This document shows, in pieces, positions 9,498 to 17,291 of a stretch of DNA of 64,000 nt. The translations under genes were made by a program, and so were the position numbers. This DNA comes from Bacillota bacterium (GTDB taxonomy: Bacteria; Bacillota; Clostridia; Oscillospirales; Acutalibacteraceae), in NCBI GenBank assembly GCA_022706685.1, contig JAKJCA010000001.1, positions 1 to 64,000 of the forward strand. Direction: 5' to 3'. The notes under the pieces are model-generated. The model was given only the letters and a program-made list of their open reading frames with translations, was not told where the DNA came from and ran no database searches. Numbering within the stretch: position 1 is the stretch's first letter; the number at the start of each line of letters is the position of its first letter.

Positions 9498-11090
9498 ATG
9501 AACGCGTTGAAAAAATGGAGCACAAAAAAGAAGGCGGCGGCTGCAATCGCATCGTTTCTTGTGCTGGCCTGCGTTGCCGGGCTCCTCTATTATATTTTAA
9601 GGCCCGATAAAGGCGAAGCATTCGATATCGTTACGGTCGGCAGGGGAGATGTAACGCAAAAACTGGAAACTTCCGGCACGGTCGAGTCCGGGAAGCAGGG
9701 CAAGTTTGTCCTGCCCGAAGGGGTGAAAGTCGTCGATGTCAGGGTGAAAACCGGCCAGTCTGTGAAAGCCGGCGACGTTCTCGCCACTTTCGACCCGTAT
9801 TCTCTCAATGATGTGCTAGCGGAAAAAAAAGCTTCCTACGCGGCGGCGGACGAGGCCTATGAAAAATATATCGCAAATGCTGCCGATTCAAAAAACGAAT
9901 TGGCAAAGCTCAACAAAGAGATTCCTCTCCTCGAAGAGGAGATTGCCATTCTCCAGAAAAAGGTGGATGCGCAACCGCAGGATGAACCCGGCAGCAATAA
10001 CGACACGGGCAGTGATTCACAAAATGCCGTTTACAAACTGGTCCAATCCATTTTGGGCGACTCGTTGACCGATACGCAGCTCGGCGCTCTTGTTGAGCGG
10101 CTCTTGTCATCGGGCAATAATTCTTCCCAAATCCTTCAAATGCTTCAAGGCCTTATCGGAAATTCGGGCGCTTCTTACGATATTTCCTCCATGTTCGGCC
10201 TATCGAGTGAAGAGACTCAACTGACCCAAAAACAACTCGAGCTGCTGCAGTTAAAAGCCAAGCAGACAATGCTTGAAACACAATCAAATCAAATGCTCGG
10301 CACCGCTTACAAGGCCATTGCGGACGCCGCGAAAAAGTCACTCGACGATACCCAGGCAGCCGTTGATTCGATCAAAAACGGCTGGACAGCCGAAACAAAC
10401 GGGATTGTTCGCGAGGTTAACATCACGGCCGGCGAAGTGTATTCCCCCGAAAGCGGAACTTCATCGGCGGGTTTCGACGTCAATACGATCATCAGCGCGG
10501 TCACCTCGGGTAAAACGGATATCACAGGTATGCTCAGTTCGCTGCTCGGCCAGCAGAAAAGCGCAATCATCATCGAGTATTATCCTTTTGTGGCAAAGAT
10601 TGTACTCGGGCAGTATGACGTGTTAAAAGTGAAAGTGGATCAAAAAGCCGAGATATCTTCGGCAGGCGGCAGCACGTTTCAGGGACGTATCAGCTATATC
10701 AGCCCCGTCGCCACCACAAACGACAGCATCAACATCAGTTCGCTGCTCGGTTCAAGCGGAAGTTCCAGCGGGGTGGAAGCGGAAGTGACGATAGACCAGC
10801 CCGATACGAGTATTATTATCGGTTTCAATGTCGATATTTCCATCCCCATCGCAACCGTCCGTAACGCCTTGCTGATACCGGTCGAATCGTTACAGTTCGA
10901 CAGCAAGGCGGCATATGTCTTTATTTTAGATGAGAAGTCCAACACCGTCCGCCGCGCCGAAGTGAAAACGGGTATTTTCAGCGACGCGTATTATGAGATT
11001 TTATCCGGCTGCAAAGAAGGGGATAAAATTATAAAAGCGCCCAGCGTCCTCCTGGCAGACGGCGATAAAGTCACCCCGAAATATCCGTAA
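9498..11090 (+). CDS. HlyD/MacA-type membrane fusion protein of an ABC exporter
   Basis: An N-terminal membrane anchor spans about residues 14-34, after a basic stretch. A lipoyl/barrel-sandwich half (KFVLPEGVKVVDVRVKTGQ, then VKAGDVLATFDPY) follows. The middle is a long coiled-coil hairpin interrupted by a Gly/Ser/Asn-rich, low-complexity section at about 165-240. The second lipoyl half and beta-barrel come after, ending with the AEVKTGIF segment typical of RND/MacA adaptors. At 530 residues it is longer than the usual 350-450 because of the insertion. ATG 9498 is set by GAAAGGGG; an upstream TTG at 9483 is less likely. The substrate is unknown. Confidence 0.85.
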   Translation: MNALKKWSTKKKAAAAIASFLVLACVAGLLYYILRPDKGEAFDIVTVGRGDVTQKLETSGTVESGKQGKFVLPEGVKVVDVRVKTGQSVKAGDVLATFDPYSLNDVLAEKKASYAAADEAYEKYIANAADSKNELAKLNKEIPLLEEEIAILQKKVDAQPQDEPGSNNDTGSDSQNAVYKLVQSILGDSLTDTQLGALVERLLSSGNNSSQILQMLQGLIGNSGASYDISSMFGLSSEETQLTQKQLELLQLKAKQTMLETQSNQMLGTAYKAIADAAKKSLDDTQAAVDSIKNGWTAETNGIVREVNITAGEVYSPESGTSSAGFDVNTIISAVTSGKTDITGMLSSLLGQQKSAIIIEYYPFVAKIVLGQYDVLKVKVDQKAEISSAGGSTFQGRISYISPVATTNDSINISSLLGSSGSSSGVEAEVTIDQPDTSIIIGFNVDISIPIATVRNALLIPVESLQFDSKAAYVFILDEKSNTVRRAEVKTGIFSDAYYEILSGCKEGDKIIKAPSVLLADGDKVTPKYP

Positions 11091-11129
11091 CGCCATCGCT
11101 TTGATAAATATTATCCCGGGGGACTACGT

Positions 11130-12374
11130 TTGAACATTGCTGAAAATATACGCATAGCGGTTTACAGCATCAGAACGAATATGATGCGCTCGCTGCTGAC
11201 GATGCTGGGCATCATCATCGGCGTAGCGTCCGTGATTGCCATTATCACCGTAGGCAACGGCGGGCGCGACTATATCGTTGGAATGATTCGGTCTCTGGGT
11301 TCCAATACCGTGAGTATCGCGGTGAACACCAGCAATGTCAGCGCCTCGGATTATATCACCCGTGAAGACCTGGCGGCCATCAAAAATATTGACAGCGTGG
11401 AATATGTGTCCCCCGTCGCCATCACCATCGGCAACGCGAGCACAAAAAGGGAAGCCGGATTATGCTACGTTATTTCCGGCACGACGGACCTTAAGCATGT
11501 CATGAGCGCCCAGATCAAATACGGCCGTTTTTTCAACGAAGAGGAATATGCCTCCGCGCGGCCCGTAGCCGTCATTCCGGTTATCAGCGCCGTTGTCATG
11601 TTTGGTTATGAAAACTGCGTCGGCGAGGAGATTGTCCTCAACGCGAACGATAAATTTATTAAGGCGAAGATTATAGGCGTTTTCGAGTCGGCTATGATGG
11701 GGGACCAGGATTCTTCCTCGATACTTTCCAGTTCCAGCAGCCTGATGGGCTCATCCTCGCAGGCCATGTGCATGCTGATGATGCCCGCCACTACAACAGA
11801 CGCCATGATGGGCAGCTCGGGACTGTATGATATGATTTACCTCACCTCGACGACGGACGACAACCTTGACACAGCCGGCAACGCCGCCGCCAATGTTTTA
11901 TATTCCAGGCACGGCAACTTCGGCAGCAAAGCGTATAACGTTGTGAATATGGCCACTTACATCAACCTGCTTGATACCGTCATTCGTGTTTTCACCGCGT
12001 TTATTGCAGCCGTAAGCGCGATTTCGCTTGTGGTCGGCGGCATCGGCGTGATGAATATCATGCTCGTGTCGGTTACGGAAAGAACAAGGGAAATCGGTAT
12101 CCGAAAAGCCCTCGGCGCCAAAACGACAACCATTCTCTTTCAGTTTTTGACCGAGTCGATTATTCTTTGCATGATTGGGGGCACCATCGGTTTCGCCATC
12201 GGTGTCGGCGGAGCCATCGGCGTTTCCGCATATATGCACATACCGATGGATATTGAGTTGACGACCGTTCTCATCGCCGTCGGTTTTTCCTCCGCTATCG
12301 GCGTATTCTTCGGTATTTATCCCGCAAAGAGAGCCGCAGATATGCCTCCCATCGAGGCGCTGCGGAGAGAATAA
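11130..12374 (+). CDS. MacB-like ABC transporter permease (FtsX domain)
   Basis: The layout is that of a MacB/LolC-type permease without its ATPase domain: one membrane helix near residues 20-45 (RSLLTMLGIIIGVASVIAI), a large extracytoplasmic domain, then three helices from about 285 with the conserved GGIGVMNIMLVSVTERTREIG. The start is TTG 11130 after CGGGGGA. The extracytoplasmic domain contains a Ser- and Met-rich loop encoded at about 11700-11820. A partner ATPase is expected but no ATP-binding gene lies in or beside this pair. It ends just before a strong terminator. Confidence 0.85.
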   Translation: MNIAENIRIAVYSIRTNMMRSLLTMLGIIIGVASVIAIITVGNGGRDYIVGMIRSLGSNTVSIAVNTSNVSASDYITREDLAAIKNIDSVEYVSPVAITIGNASTKREAGLCYVISGTTDLKHVMSAQIKYGRFFNEEEYASARPVAVIPVISAVVMFGYENCVGEEIVLNANDKFIKAKIIGVFESAMMGDQDSSSILSSSSSLMGSSSQAMCMLMMPATTTDAMMGSSGLYDMIYLTSTTDDNLDTAGNAAANVLYSRHGNFGSKAYNVVNMATYINLLDTVIRVFTAFIAAVSAISLVVGGIGVMNIMLVSVTERTREIGIRKALGAKTTTILFQFLTESIILCMIGGTIGFAIGVGGAIGVSAYMHIPMDIELTTVLIAVGFSSAIGVFFGIYPAKRAADMPPIEALRRE

Positions 12375-12390
12375 AAAGCTTCGGACATAA

Positions 12391-12419
12391 AAAAACGGCT
12401 CCGTTCGGGAGCCGTTTTC
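12391..12419. terminator. Bidirectional intrinsic terminator
   Basis: A perfect stem ACGGCTCC / GGAGCCGT (12395-12402 with 12408-12415), five-base loop, is flanked by A and T runs on both sides. It can stop transcription of the exporter genes from the left and of the ireB pair from the right, as the two units converge here. Confidence 0.85.
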
Positions 12420-12431
12420 TATGTTCAGCCG

Positions 12432-12734
12432 CTATTTTTCAAGCTTTCTTTCCAACCACACCGACCCGATATCCAGCGCGTTATATAAGCCGCGCTGTTC
12501 CGCTTTGTTGATAATTCGATCCTTCAGTCTCAGGCTTTCATCATTGCTGACAAGCTGTACAATGACCCTGTCGGCAATTTTCAGGCCGTGAACCTCGCGG
12601 GTACCGGTGATGTTGATAATAACAACATAATCCTCGTTCATGTTGCCGTAATAAATGGTGTTTCCGCAGCGAACAAGCGGTTTGCCTTTGTACGTAAGAA
12701 AGCCGCCGCCTTTTTTGGTTTTAATAATGGTCAT
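12432..12734 (-). CDS. Uncharacterised 100-residue protein encoded after ireB
   Basis: I do not recognise this protein. It is small, soluble and basic at its N-terminus (TIIKTKKGGGF), with predicted beta-rich segments (GNTIYYGNMNEDYVVIINITG, RVIVQLVS) and a helical C-terminal part; no signal peptide, membrane helix or cysteine cluster is visible. It starts 6 bases after the ireB stop; GGAG lies directly against the ATG, too close for a normal ribosome binding site, so translation is probably coupled to ireB. The pairing suggests a role linked to IreB, but that is inference from position alone. Confidence 0.75.
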   Translation of the reverse strand: MTIIKTKKGGGFLTYKGKPLVRCGNTIYYGNMNEDYVVIINITGTREVHGLKIADRVIVQLVSNDESLRLKDRIINKAEQRGLYNALDIGSVWLERKLEK

Positions 12735-12740
12735 CTCCGT

Positions 12741-12989
12741 TTATTGTTCTTTGAGGTAATGCTTTACCAGTATCTGCAGCAGTTCATCCCTGTCAATTCT
12801 TCTGACGATGCTGCGCGCGTTGTTGTGCGTGGTGATGTAAGTCGGGTCCTCCGATAGCAGATAACCGACTATTTGGCTGACGGGGTTATAACCTTTCTCC
12901 TGCAGAGCGTTATAGACCTCGAGCAGATTCTTGTGCATCAGTTTTTCGTGTTCGTCTTTAATCGTAAAAGTGATGGTCTTATCCTGCAT
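12741..12989 (-). CDS. ireB: IreB family regulatory phosphoprotein
   Basis: The 82-residue product matches the IreB (UPF0297, YrzL) family along its whole length: ALQEKGYNPVSQIVGYLLS, EDPTYITTHNNARS and the C-terminal RDELLQILVKHYL are hallmark segments. In Enterococcus, IreB is a substrate of the Ser/Thr kinase IreK and modulates cephalosporin resistance; N-terminal Thr residues (KTITFT) are the likely phosphorylation region. The start ATG 12989 follows GGAGGTG. ireB usually sits beside alaS and ruvX; here it stands apart from ruvX (41.0 kb) and is followed by an unknown gene. Confidence 0.93.
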   Translation of the reverse strand: MQDKTITFTIKDEHEKLMHKNLLEVYNALQEKGYNPVSQIVGYLLSEDPTYITTHNNARSIVRRIDRDELLQILVKHYLKEQ

Positions 12990-13009
12990 AAGAACACCTC
13001 CTTTTATTT

Positions 13010-13038
13010 ATTATACACGCATGTCTCGGATTTCTCAA
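13010..13038 (-). promoter_or_regulatory. Promoter of ireB
   Basis: On the minus strand, TTGAGA (13033-13038) and a perfect TATAAT (13010-13015) are separated by 17 bases, about 20 bases before the ireB start. Confidence 0.75.
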
Positions 13039-13065
13039 TATTGAAAAAGCCGGTTTTGAGGGTTG

Positions 13066-15444
13066 TCAGCGCAAAAGTACATTGATTCGGCCAAGTTCTG
13101 CGATGATTTTTTGAATAATGACGTCCGTTTCCTCATCGTTGAGGGTGCGGTCCTGGCAACGAAGGATTAAATGATAAGCCAGGCTTTTTTTGCCCTGCGG
13201 CAATTGCGCGCCTTCATACACGTCAAACAGTCTGATGCTTTCCAAAAGCGGACCCGCGGCAGCCTGTATCGCGTCGGCAAGAACCGCAGATGGGGTGTTT
13301 TTATCACAAATCAACGCCAGATCTCTTTCCGCCGCCGGATATTTGGGCAGCGGTTGATAGGCCTTATTCAAATTTCTGTTCGCAAACAGCGCGTCAAAAT
13401 CGATATCGGCGCAGCAGACGCGCTGTTCGATCGAGCAGCGGGTTAATACGGCCGGATGAACCTCGCCGAAACAGGCAAGCAACTTGCCGCTCAAGGTCAG
13501 TTTCGCGCATCTTCCGGGATGATAGGAAGGGTTGTCATCTGCCGGACTTATTTCATATTGTCGAATACCGGCGGCTTTCATCACCGCCTCTACGACGCCT
13601 TTCAGCGCATAGAAATCGTTTTGAGGGCCATACATTCCCAAAACAAGCCGCTGTTTCTCCTGCGGCAGCCGGTCAAACCCCAAGGGATAATAAACGGTGG
13701 CCAATTCGAAAAACGACGCTTCATCGTTCTTGAAGTTAAGATTTCTCGCGACGACATCAAGCATCGAGGGCAGTGCGGTGGTCCGCATCACGCTGGTGTC
13801 CTCGCCGAGCGGATTGATGATCACGACGCTGTCGCGAAGCGGGCTGTCCGTTGCGAGCGCTATTTTGTCATACGCTTTCGGGCTGATAAAGGAATATGTT
13901 TGAACCTCGTTGAGGCCGCAAGCGAGAAGTGTGCCGCAAATCAGTTTTTCAAAATGCTGCAAAGGCGTCAGCCGTCCGTCGGCAATACCGGCCAGAGGAC
14001 GGTTGGGGATCTTTTCAAAGCCGTAAAAACGCGCTACTTCTTCGGCGATATCTTCAAGACCTTCGATATCTCCGCGGTAGTGCGGGACTTTGACCTGGCC
14101 GCCTTCCACGGTGAATCCGATTCTGCGCAGGATTTCCGCCTGTTCGCCGGCGTCCAGGTTAATGCCGATAAAACGGTTGGTCCAGTCGGGATCAAAAGGC
14201 ACGGTTGCCTCGCCGTCGCAGAAGCGCCCGATATCAGCAACTTGCCCGACCACTTCGCCGGCGCATAAAATATTGATGAGTTCCAACGCCCGATATTCCG
14301 CCGCAAGGCAGCCGCAAGCGCTGAGCCCCTTTTCGAAACGCGAGGAAGATTCGGTCCTGACACCGATTTTTTTCGATGTGTTTCTGACGCTTGCCGCGTT
14401 GAAGCAGGCTGATTCGAAAACGACAACGCTTGTGTCGGGCGCGATGGAACTGAATTCGCCTCCCATGATACCGGCGACGGCAATCGGCTTTACAGCGTCT
14501 GCAATGACAAGGATATCGGTGTCGAGTGTCTTTTCGCTGCCGTCGAGCAGCGTAATCTTTTCACCTTGACGGGCCGTTCTGACATCGATCATCCCCCCCT
14601 CAATCGTACGGATATCAAAAGCGTGCATCGGCTGACCGTATTCAAGCATTACGTAGTTGGTAATGTCGACGATATTGTTGATCGGCCGCACGCCGCTGGC
14701 CCGCAGCCTTTCGCGCATCCATCTCGGCGACGGTTCGATGCTGACGTTCTTGACCACGGCGCCGACATAGCGCGCGCATTTTTCTTTGTCGCTGACAATG
14801 ATTTTAATGTAGTCGTCCACATTTTCATCATTGGAATCGAAACGCGGCAGGGGTTCTTTCATCGGGATACGAAACGTTGCGGCGGCTTCCCGAGCCAAGC
14901 CGGCCACCGACAGGCAGTCGGGCCGGTTGGAAGTGATTTCAAACTCGAAGACCGTGTCGTTCAAGCCTATGGCTTCATGGATGTCCAGCCCGGGTTGGCA
15001 AACGCAATCCTCGCCGAGTATGAAAATGCCGTCTTCGCAGGCGTAAGGGAAGTCGTTGATTGAAAGGCCGAGTTCGGCAAGCGAGCACAGCATGCCGCCG
15101 CTGAAAACGCCCCTGATCATACCAGCGGTAATTCGTTTGCCGGAATATATCGTCGAGCCATCCAGAGCGACCGGCACGTAATCTCCCGCTTTGACATTGG
15201 CGGCGCCCGTTACGATGCCGAGCGGTTCAGCTGTTCCCACGTCCGCAATGCAGAGAGACAGCCGCTGTGAATTCTCTATTCGCTCAACGGATTCTATGTG
15301 TCCGACTACTATACCCGCAAGGCCGCTGCCTTCCTTTTCCCATCCCTCGACCTTGGAGCCGCTCATCGTCATCGCGTCGGCGAACTCTTTCTCGCCGCTG
15401 TTGATATCAACAAAATCGCTCAGCCATTTTTTTGAAAGTTTCAT
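13066..15444 (-). CDS. pheT: Phenylalanine-tRNA ligase beta subunit PheT
   Basis: PheT is the large subunit of the heterotetrameric PheRS. The 792-residue chain has the usual order: N-terminal region, EMAP-like tRNA-binding domain (VVGHIESVERI to about 150), B3/B4 editing domain (EITSNRPDCLSVAGLAREA), B5 domain, catalytic-like core, and the C-terminal ferredoxin-like anticodon-binding domain (YPAAERDLALICD). ATG 15444 follows AGGAGG and is 11 bases downstream of the pheS stop, so both subunits share the T-box controlled transcript. Confidence 0.97.
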   Translation of the reverse strand: MKLSKKWLSDFVDINSGEKEFADAMTMSGSKVEGWEKEGSGLAGIVVGHIESVERIENSQRLSLCIADVGTAEPLGIVTGAANVKAGDYVPVALDGSTIYSGKRITAGMIRGVFSGGMLCSLAELGLSINDFPYACEDGIFILGEDCVCQPGLDIHEAIGLNDTVFEFEITSNRPDCLSVAGLAREAAATFRIPMKEPLPRFDSNDENVDDYIKIIVSDKEKCARYVGAVVKNVSIEPSPRWMRERLRASGVRPINNIVDITNYVMLEYGQPMHAFDIRTIEGGMIDVRTARQGEKITLLDGSEKTLDTDILVIADAVKPIAVAGIMGGEFSSIAPDTSVVVFESACFNAASVRNTSKKIGVRTESSSRFEKGLSACGCLAAEYRALELINILCAGEVVGQVADIGRFCDGEATVPFDPDWTNRFIGINLDAGEQAEILRRIGFTVEGGQVKVPHYRGDIEGLEDIAEEVARFYGFEKIPNRPLAGIADGRLTPLQHFEKLICGTLLACGLNEVQTYSFISPKAYDKIALATDSPLRDSVVIINPLGEDTSVMRTTALPSMLDVVARNLNFKNDEASFFELATVYYPLGFDRLPQEKQRLVLGMYGPQNDFYALKGVVEAVMKAAGIRQYEISPADDNPSYHPGRCAKLTLSGKLLACFGEVHPAVLTRCSIEQRVCCADIDFDALFANRNLNKAYQPLPKYPAAERDLALICDKNTPSAVLADAIQAAAGPLLESIRLFDVYEGAQLPQGKKSLAYHLILRCQDRTLNDEETDVIIQKIIAELGRINVLLR

Positions 15445-15455
15445 CCGTATGCCTC

Positions 15456-16475
15456 CTAAAACTGGCTCAGAAATCTTAAATCGTTCTCGTAAAAAAGGCG
15501 CAAATCATCAATGTTGAAACGGAACATAACCAGCCTTTCAAGGCCCATTCCGAATGCGAAGCCGCTGTATTCCTTCGGGTCGATTCCACCCCTGAGAAGC
15601 ACGTTGGGGTGAACCATCCCCGCGCCCAGGATTTCAATCCATCCTTCTCCTTTACACATCGCGCAGCCCGAGCCGCCGCATCGGAAACAGGAGACATCCA
15701 CCTCGCAAGAGGGTTCCGTAAACTGAAAATGGTGAGGGCGAAGGCGTATTTTCGTTTCATCGCCGTAAAGCCTGCGTGCGAACGCTTCCAGACAGCCCTT
15801 CAGATCGCTCATGGTAATGCCTTTATCGATTACCAGCCCTTCGATTTGATGGAAAAGAGGGGAGTGGGTGGCGTCGACGGAGTCGGAACGGTAAACTCTG
15901 CCGGGTGCGATAATTCTGATAGGCGGCTTTTGCTTTTCCATCACTCTGATTTGCACCGGAGAGGTTTGCGTGCGAAGCAGCATATTTTCCGTGATATAAA
16001 AGGTGTCCTGCGTGTCTCTGGCAGGATGGCCTTTCGGTATATTCAGCGCTTCAAAGTTGTAGTGGTCCCACTCGACTTCGGGTCCGGTGGCGATTTGAAA
16101 CCCGAGGCCGATGAAAATATCCTTCACTTCGTCGAGGACGATGGTCAGCGGATGTTTATGACCGGGCTCCCGCTTTCTGCCGGGCAGTGTTACATCGATT
16201 TTTTCTTCGATAAGCCTTTTGTGGACTTCGGCAGCGCCGATTTCATCTTCTCTGAGCGATAAGGCGCTTTCAATCGACAGCCGTGCTTCGTTGGCGATTT
16301 TACCGACAACCGGCCTTTCTTCGGCGCTTAAACCGCCCATCATTTTAAGCAGCGATGTCAGTTCGCCTTTTTTGCCGAGATATTTCACCTTGACGGCCTC
16401 GAGGTCCGTTCCGCTGCGAGCCGACGCGATTTCCTCAAGCGCGTTCCGCCTTGTTGTTTCAATGCGATCCTTCAT
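15456..16475 (-). CDS. pheS: Phenylalanine-tRNA ligase alpha subunit PheS
   Basis: PheS carries the class II catalytic core. Visible are motif 2 ([20 protein letters not shown]), the cysteine cluster [12 protein letters not shown] typical of Firmicutes PheS, and motif 3 ([13 protein letters not shown]). The N-terminal coiled coil is shown by the Glu/Lys/Ala-rich first 80 residues. At 339 residues the length is standard. The start is ATG 16475 after AAAGGAT; reading further upstream enters the T-box terminator and is not coding. Confidence 0.97.
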   Translation of the reverse strand: MKDRIETTRRNALEEIASARSGTDLEAVKVKYLGKKGELTSLLKMMGGLSAEERPVVGKIANEARLSIESALSLREDEIGAAEVHKRLIEEKIDVTLPGRKREPGHKHPLTIVLDEVKDIFIGLGFQIATGPEVEWDHYNFEALNIPKGHPARDTQDTFYITENMLLRTQTSPVQIRVMEKQKPPIRIIAPGRVYRSDSVDATHSPLFHQIEGLVIDKGITMSDLKGCLEAFARRLYGDETKIRLRPHHFQFTEPSCEVDVSCFRCGGSGCAMCKGEGWIEILGAGMVHPNVLLRGGIDPKEYSGFAFGMGLERLVMFRFNIDDLRLFYENDLRFLSQF

Positions 16476-16489
16476 AGCGACGATCCTTT

Positions 16490-16765
16490 CAAAAAATAAT
16501 AGTCCTCCATCCTTTCTAGGGACGAAGGAATACTCCGCGTTACCACCCTGCGTTTTTGCTTTCAGCATTGCGCGTAAGAGCAAACACTCTATGTTCCGTC
16601 AACGGTGAACAGCCGTCGTTTCATAATCAAGCCGATCGAGCTTTTTCCGAAACGCCGCTCGGGAGTGAATTTCACCGCCTATCCCGCAAGCCCGTTTCAG
16701 CTATGGAGGGCTCTCTCTGGGCGGGTATCCGCGGATACTTGTCTCCGTCATCGCGTTTGTTTGCA
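16490..16765 (-). promoter_or_regulatory. T-box riboswitch (tRNA-Phe) of pheST
   Basis: On the minus strand the leader has the T-box core AGGGTGGTAACGCGG (16535-16549). It is followed by a 9-base-pair terminator stem (16504-16528, CCTTCGTCC with GGATGGAGG) and a T-rich run just before the pheS ribosome binding site. The stem I region upstream contains AGAGAG and the AGTA-like purine motif, and the specifier position reads UUC (16667-16669), followed by A as in other T-boxes. UUC is a Phe codon, matching the downstream genes. Uncharged tRNA-Phe would favour the antiterminator and allow transcription. Confidence 0.93.
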
Positions 16766-16766
16766 A

Positions 16767-16795
16767 AATATAACATAACTTTACGAGAAACGCAA
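16767..16795 (-). promoter_or_regulatory. Promoter of the pheST T-box leader
   Basis: TTGCGT (16790-16795) and TATATT (16767-16772) on the minus strand are 17 bases apart, immediately upstream of the T-box leader and divergent from acpS. Confidence 0.6.
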
Positions 16796-16855
16796 GTATT
16801 ATCCCTCAAATTCTGATATTTCTTCGCTGCCGCGAACGGACGGTCATTCGGTTTG

Positions 16856-16864
16856 TGATATAAT
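16856..16864 (+). promoter_or_regulatory. Extended -10 promoter of acpS
   Basis: TGATATAAT is an extended -10 element (perfect TATAAT at 16859-16864) about 28 bases before the acpS start; there is no good -35. Confidence 0.6.
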
Positions 16865-16892
16865 AAATATCATCTTTTAAGGATGTGCTTAT

Positions 16893-17291
16893 ATGTTTTC
16901 CGCCGGCGTAGACATAATCAGTATACCGCGCATTCAAAAATCGATGCGCAACGCTGCTTTTGTCTCGCGTGTTTTGGGCGGCCGCGAGCGGGAACGCCTC
17001 GAAAAAAAAGGTTTTCCCGCACAGGGTGTCGCGGCGGCTTTTGCCGCGAAAGAAGCATTCGCCAAATGTGTCGGAACCGGGCTCAGCGGTTTTTCGCTTA
17101 AGGATGTCGAACTACTAACCGATGAAAAAGGAAAACCCTACTATGCTTTCAGCGGCAAAGCCGCGCAGCTTGTAAAGGAACTGGGGGTTTCTTTTACGGT
17201 GAGCGTATCGCACGAAGGCACCATCGCTTGTGTCTTTGCATTGGCTTATCCGGCTGCAGCAGTTGATAAGGGAAAGGAGCCTTTGCCTTGA
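16893..17291 (+). CDS. acpS: Holo-[acyl-carrier-protein] synthase AcpS
   Basis: AcpS moves 4'-phosphopantetheine from CoA to acyl carrier protein. The magnesium-binding GVDIISIPRIQ near residue 5 and the second motif FAAKEAFAKCVGTG near residues 49-62 are diagnostic, as is the C-terminal VSVSHEGTIACVFALA. A short Pro/Lys-rich tail makes it 132 residues, slightly long. The ATG 16893 follows AAGGATG. The stop TGA overlaps the TTG start of the next gene (TTGA), as in many Firmicutes where acpS precedes the NAD(P)HX repair gene. Confidence 0.94.
   Translation: MFSAGVDIISIPRIQKSMRNAAFVSRVLGGRERERLEKKGFPAQGVAAAFAAKEAFAKCVGTGLSGFSLKDVELLTDEKGKPYYAFSGKAAQLVKELGVSFTVSVSHEGTIACVFALAYPAAAVDKGKEPLP

Noticed and set aside
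12588..12857. 89-codon plus-strand frame across the ireB region
   Set aside because: It is antisense to two genes with a clear shared promoter and terminator and to the conserved IreB sequence.
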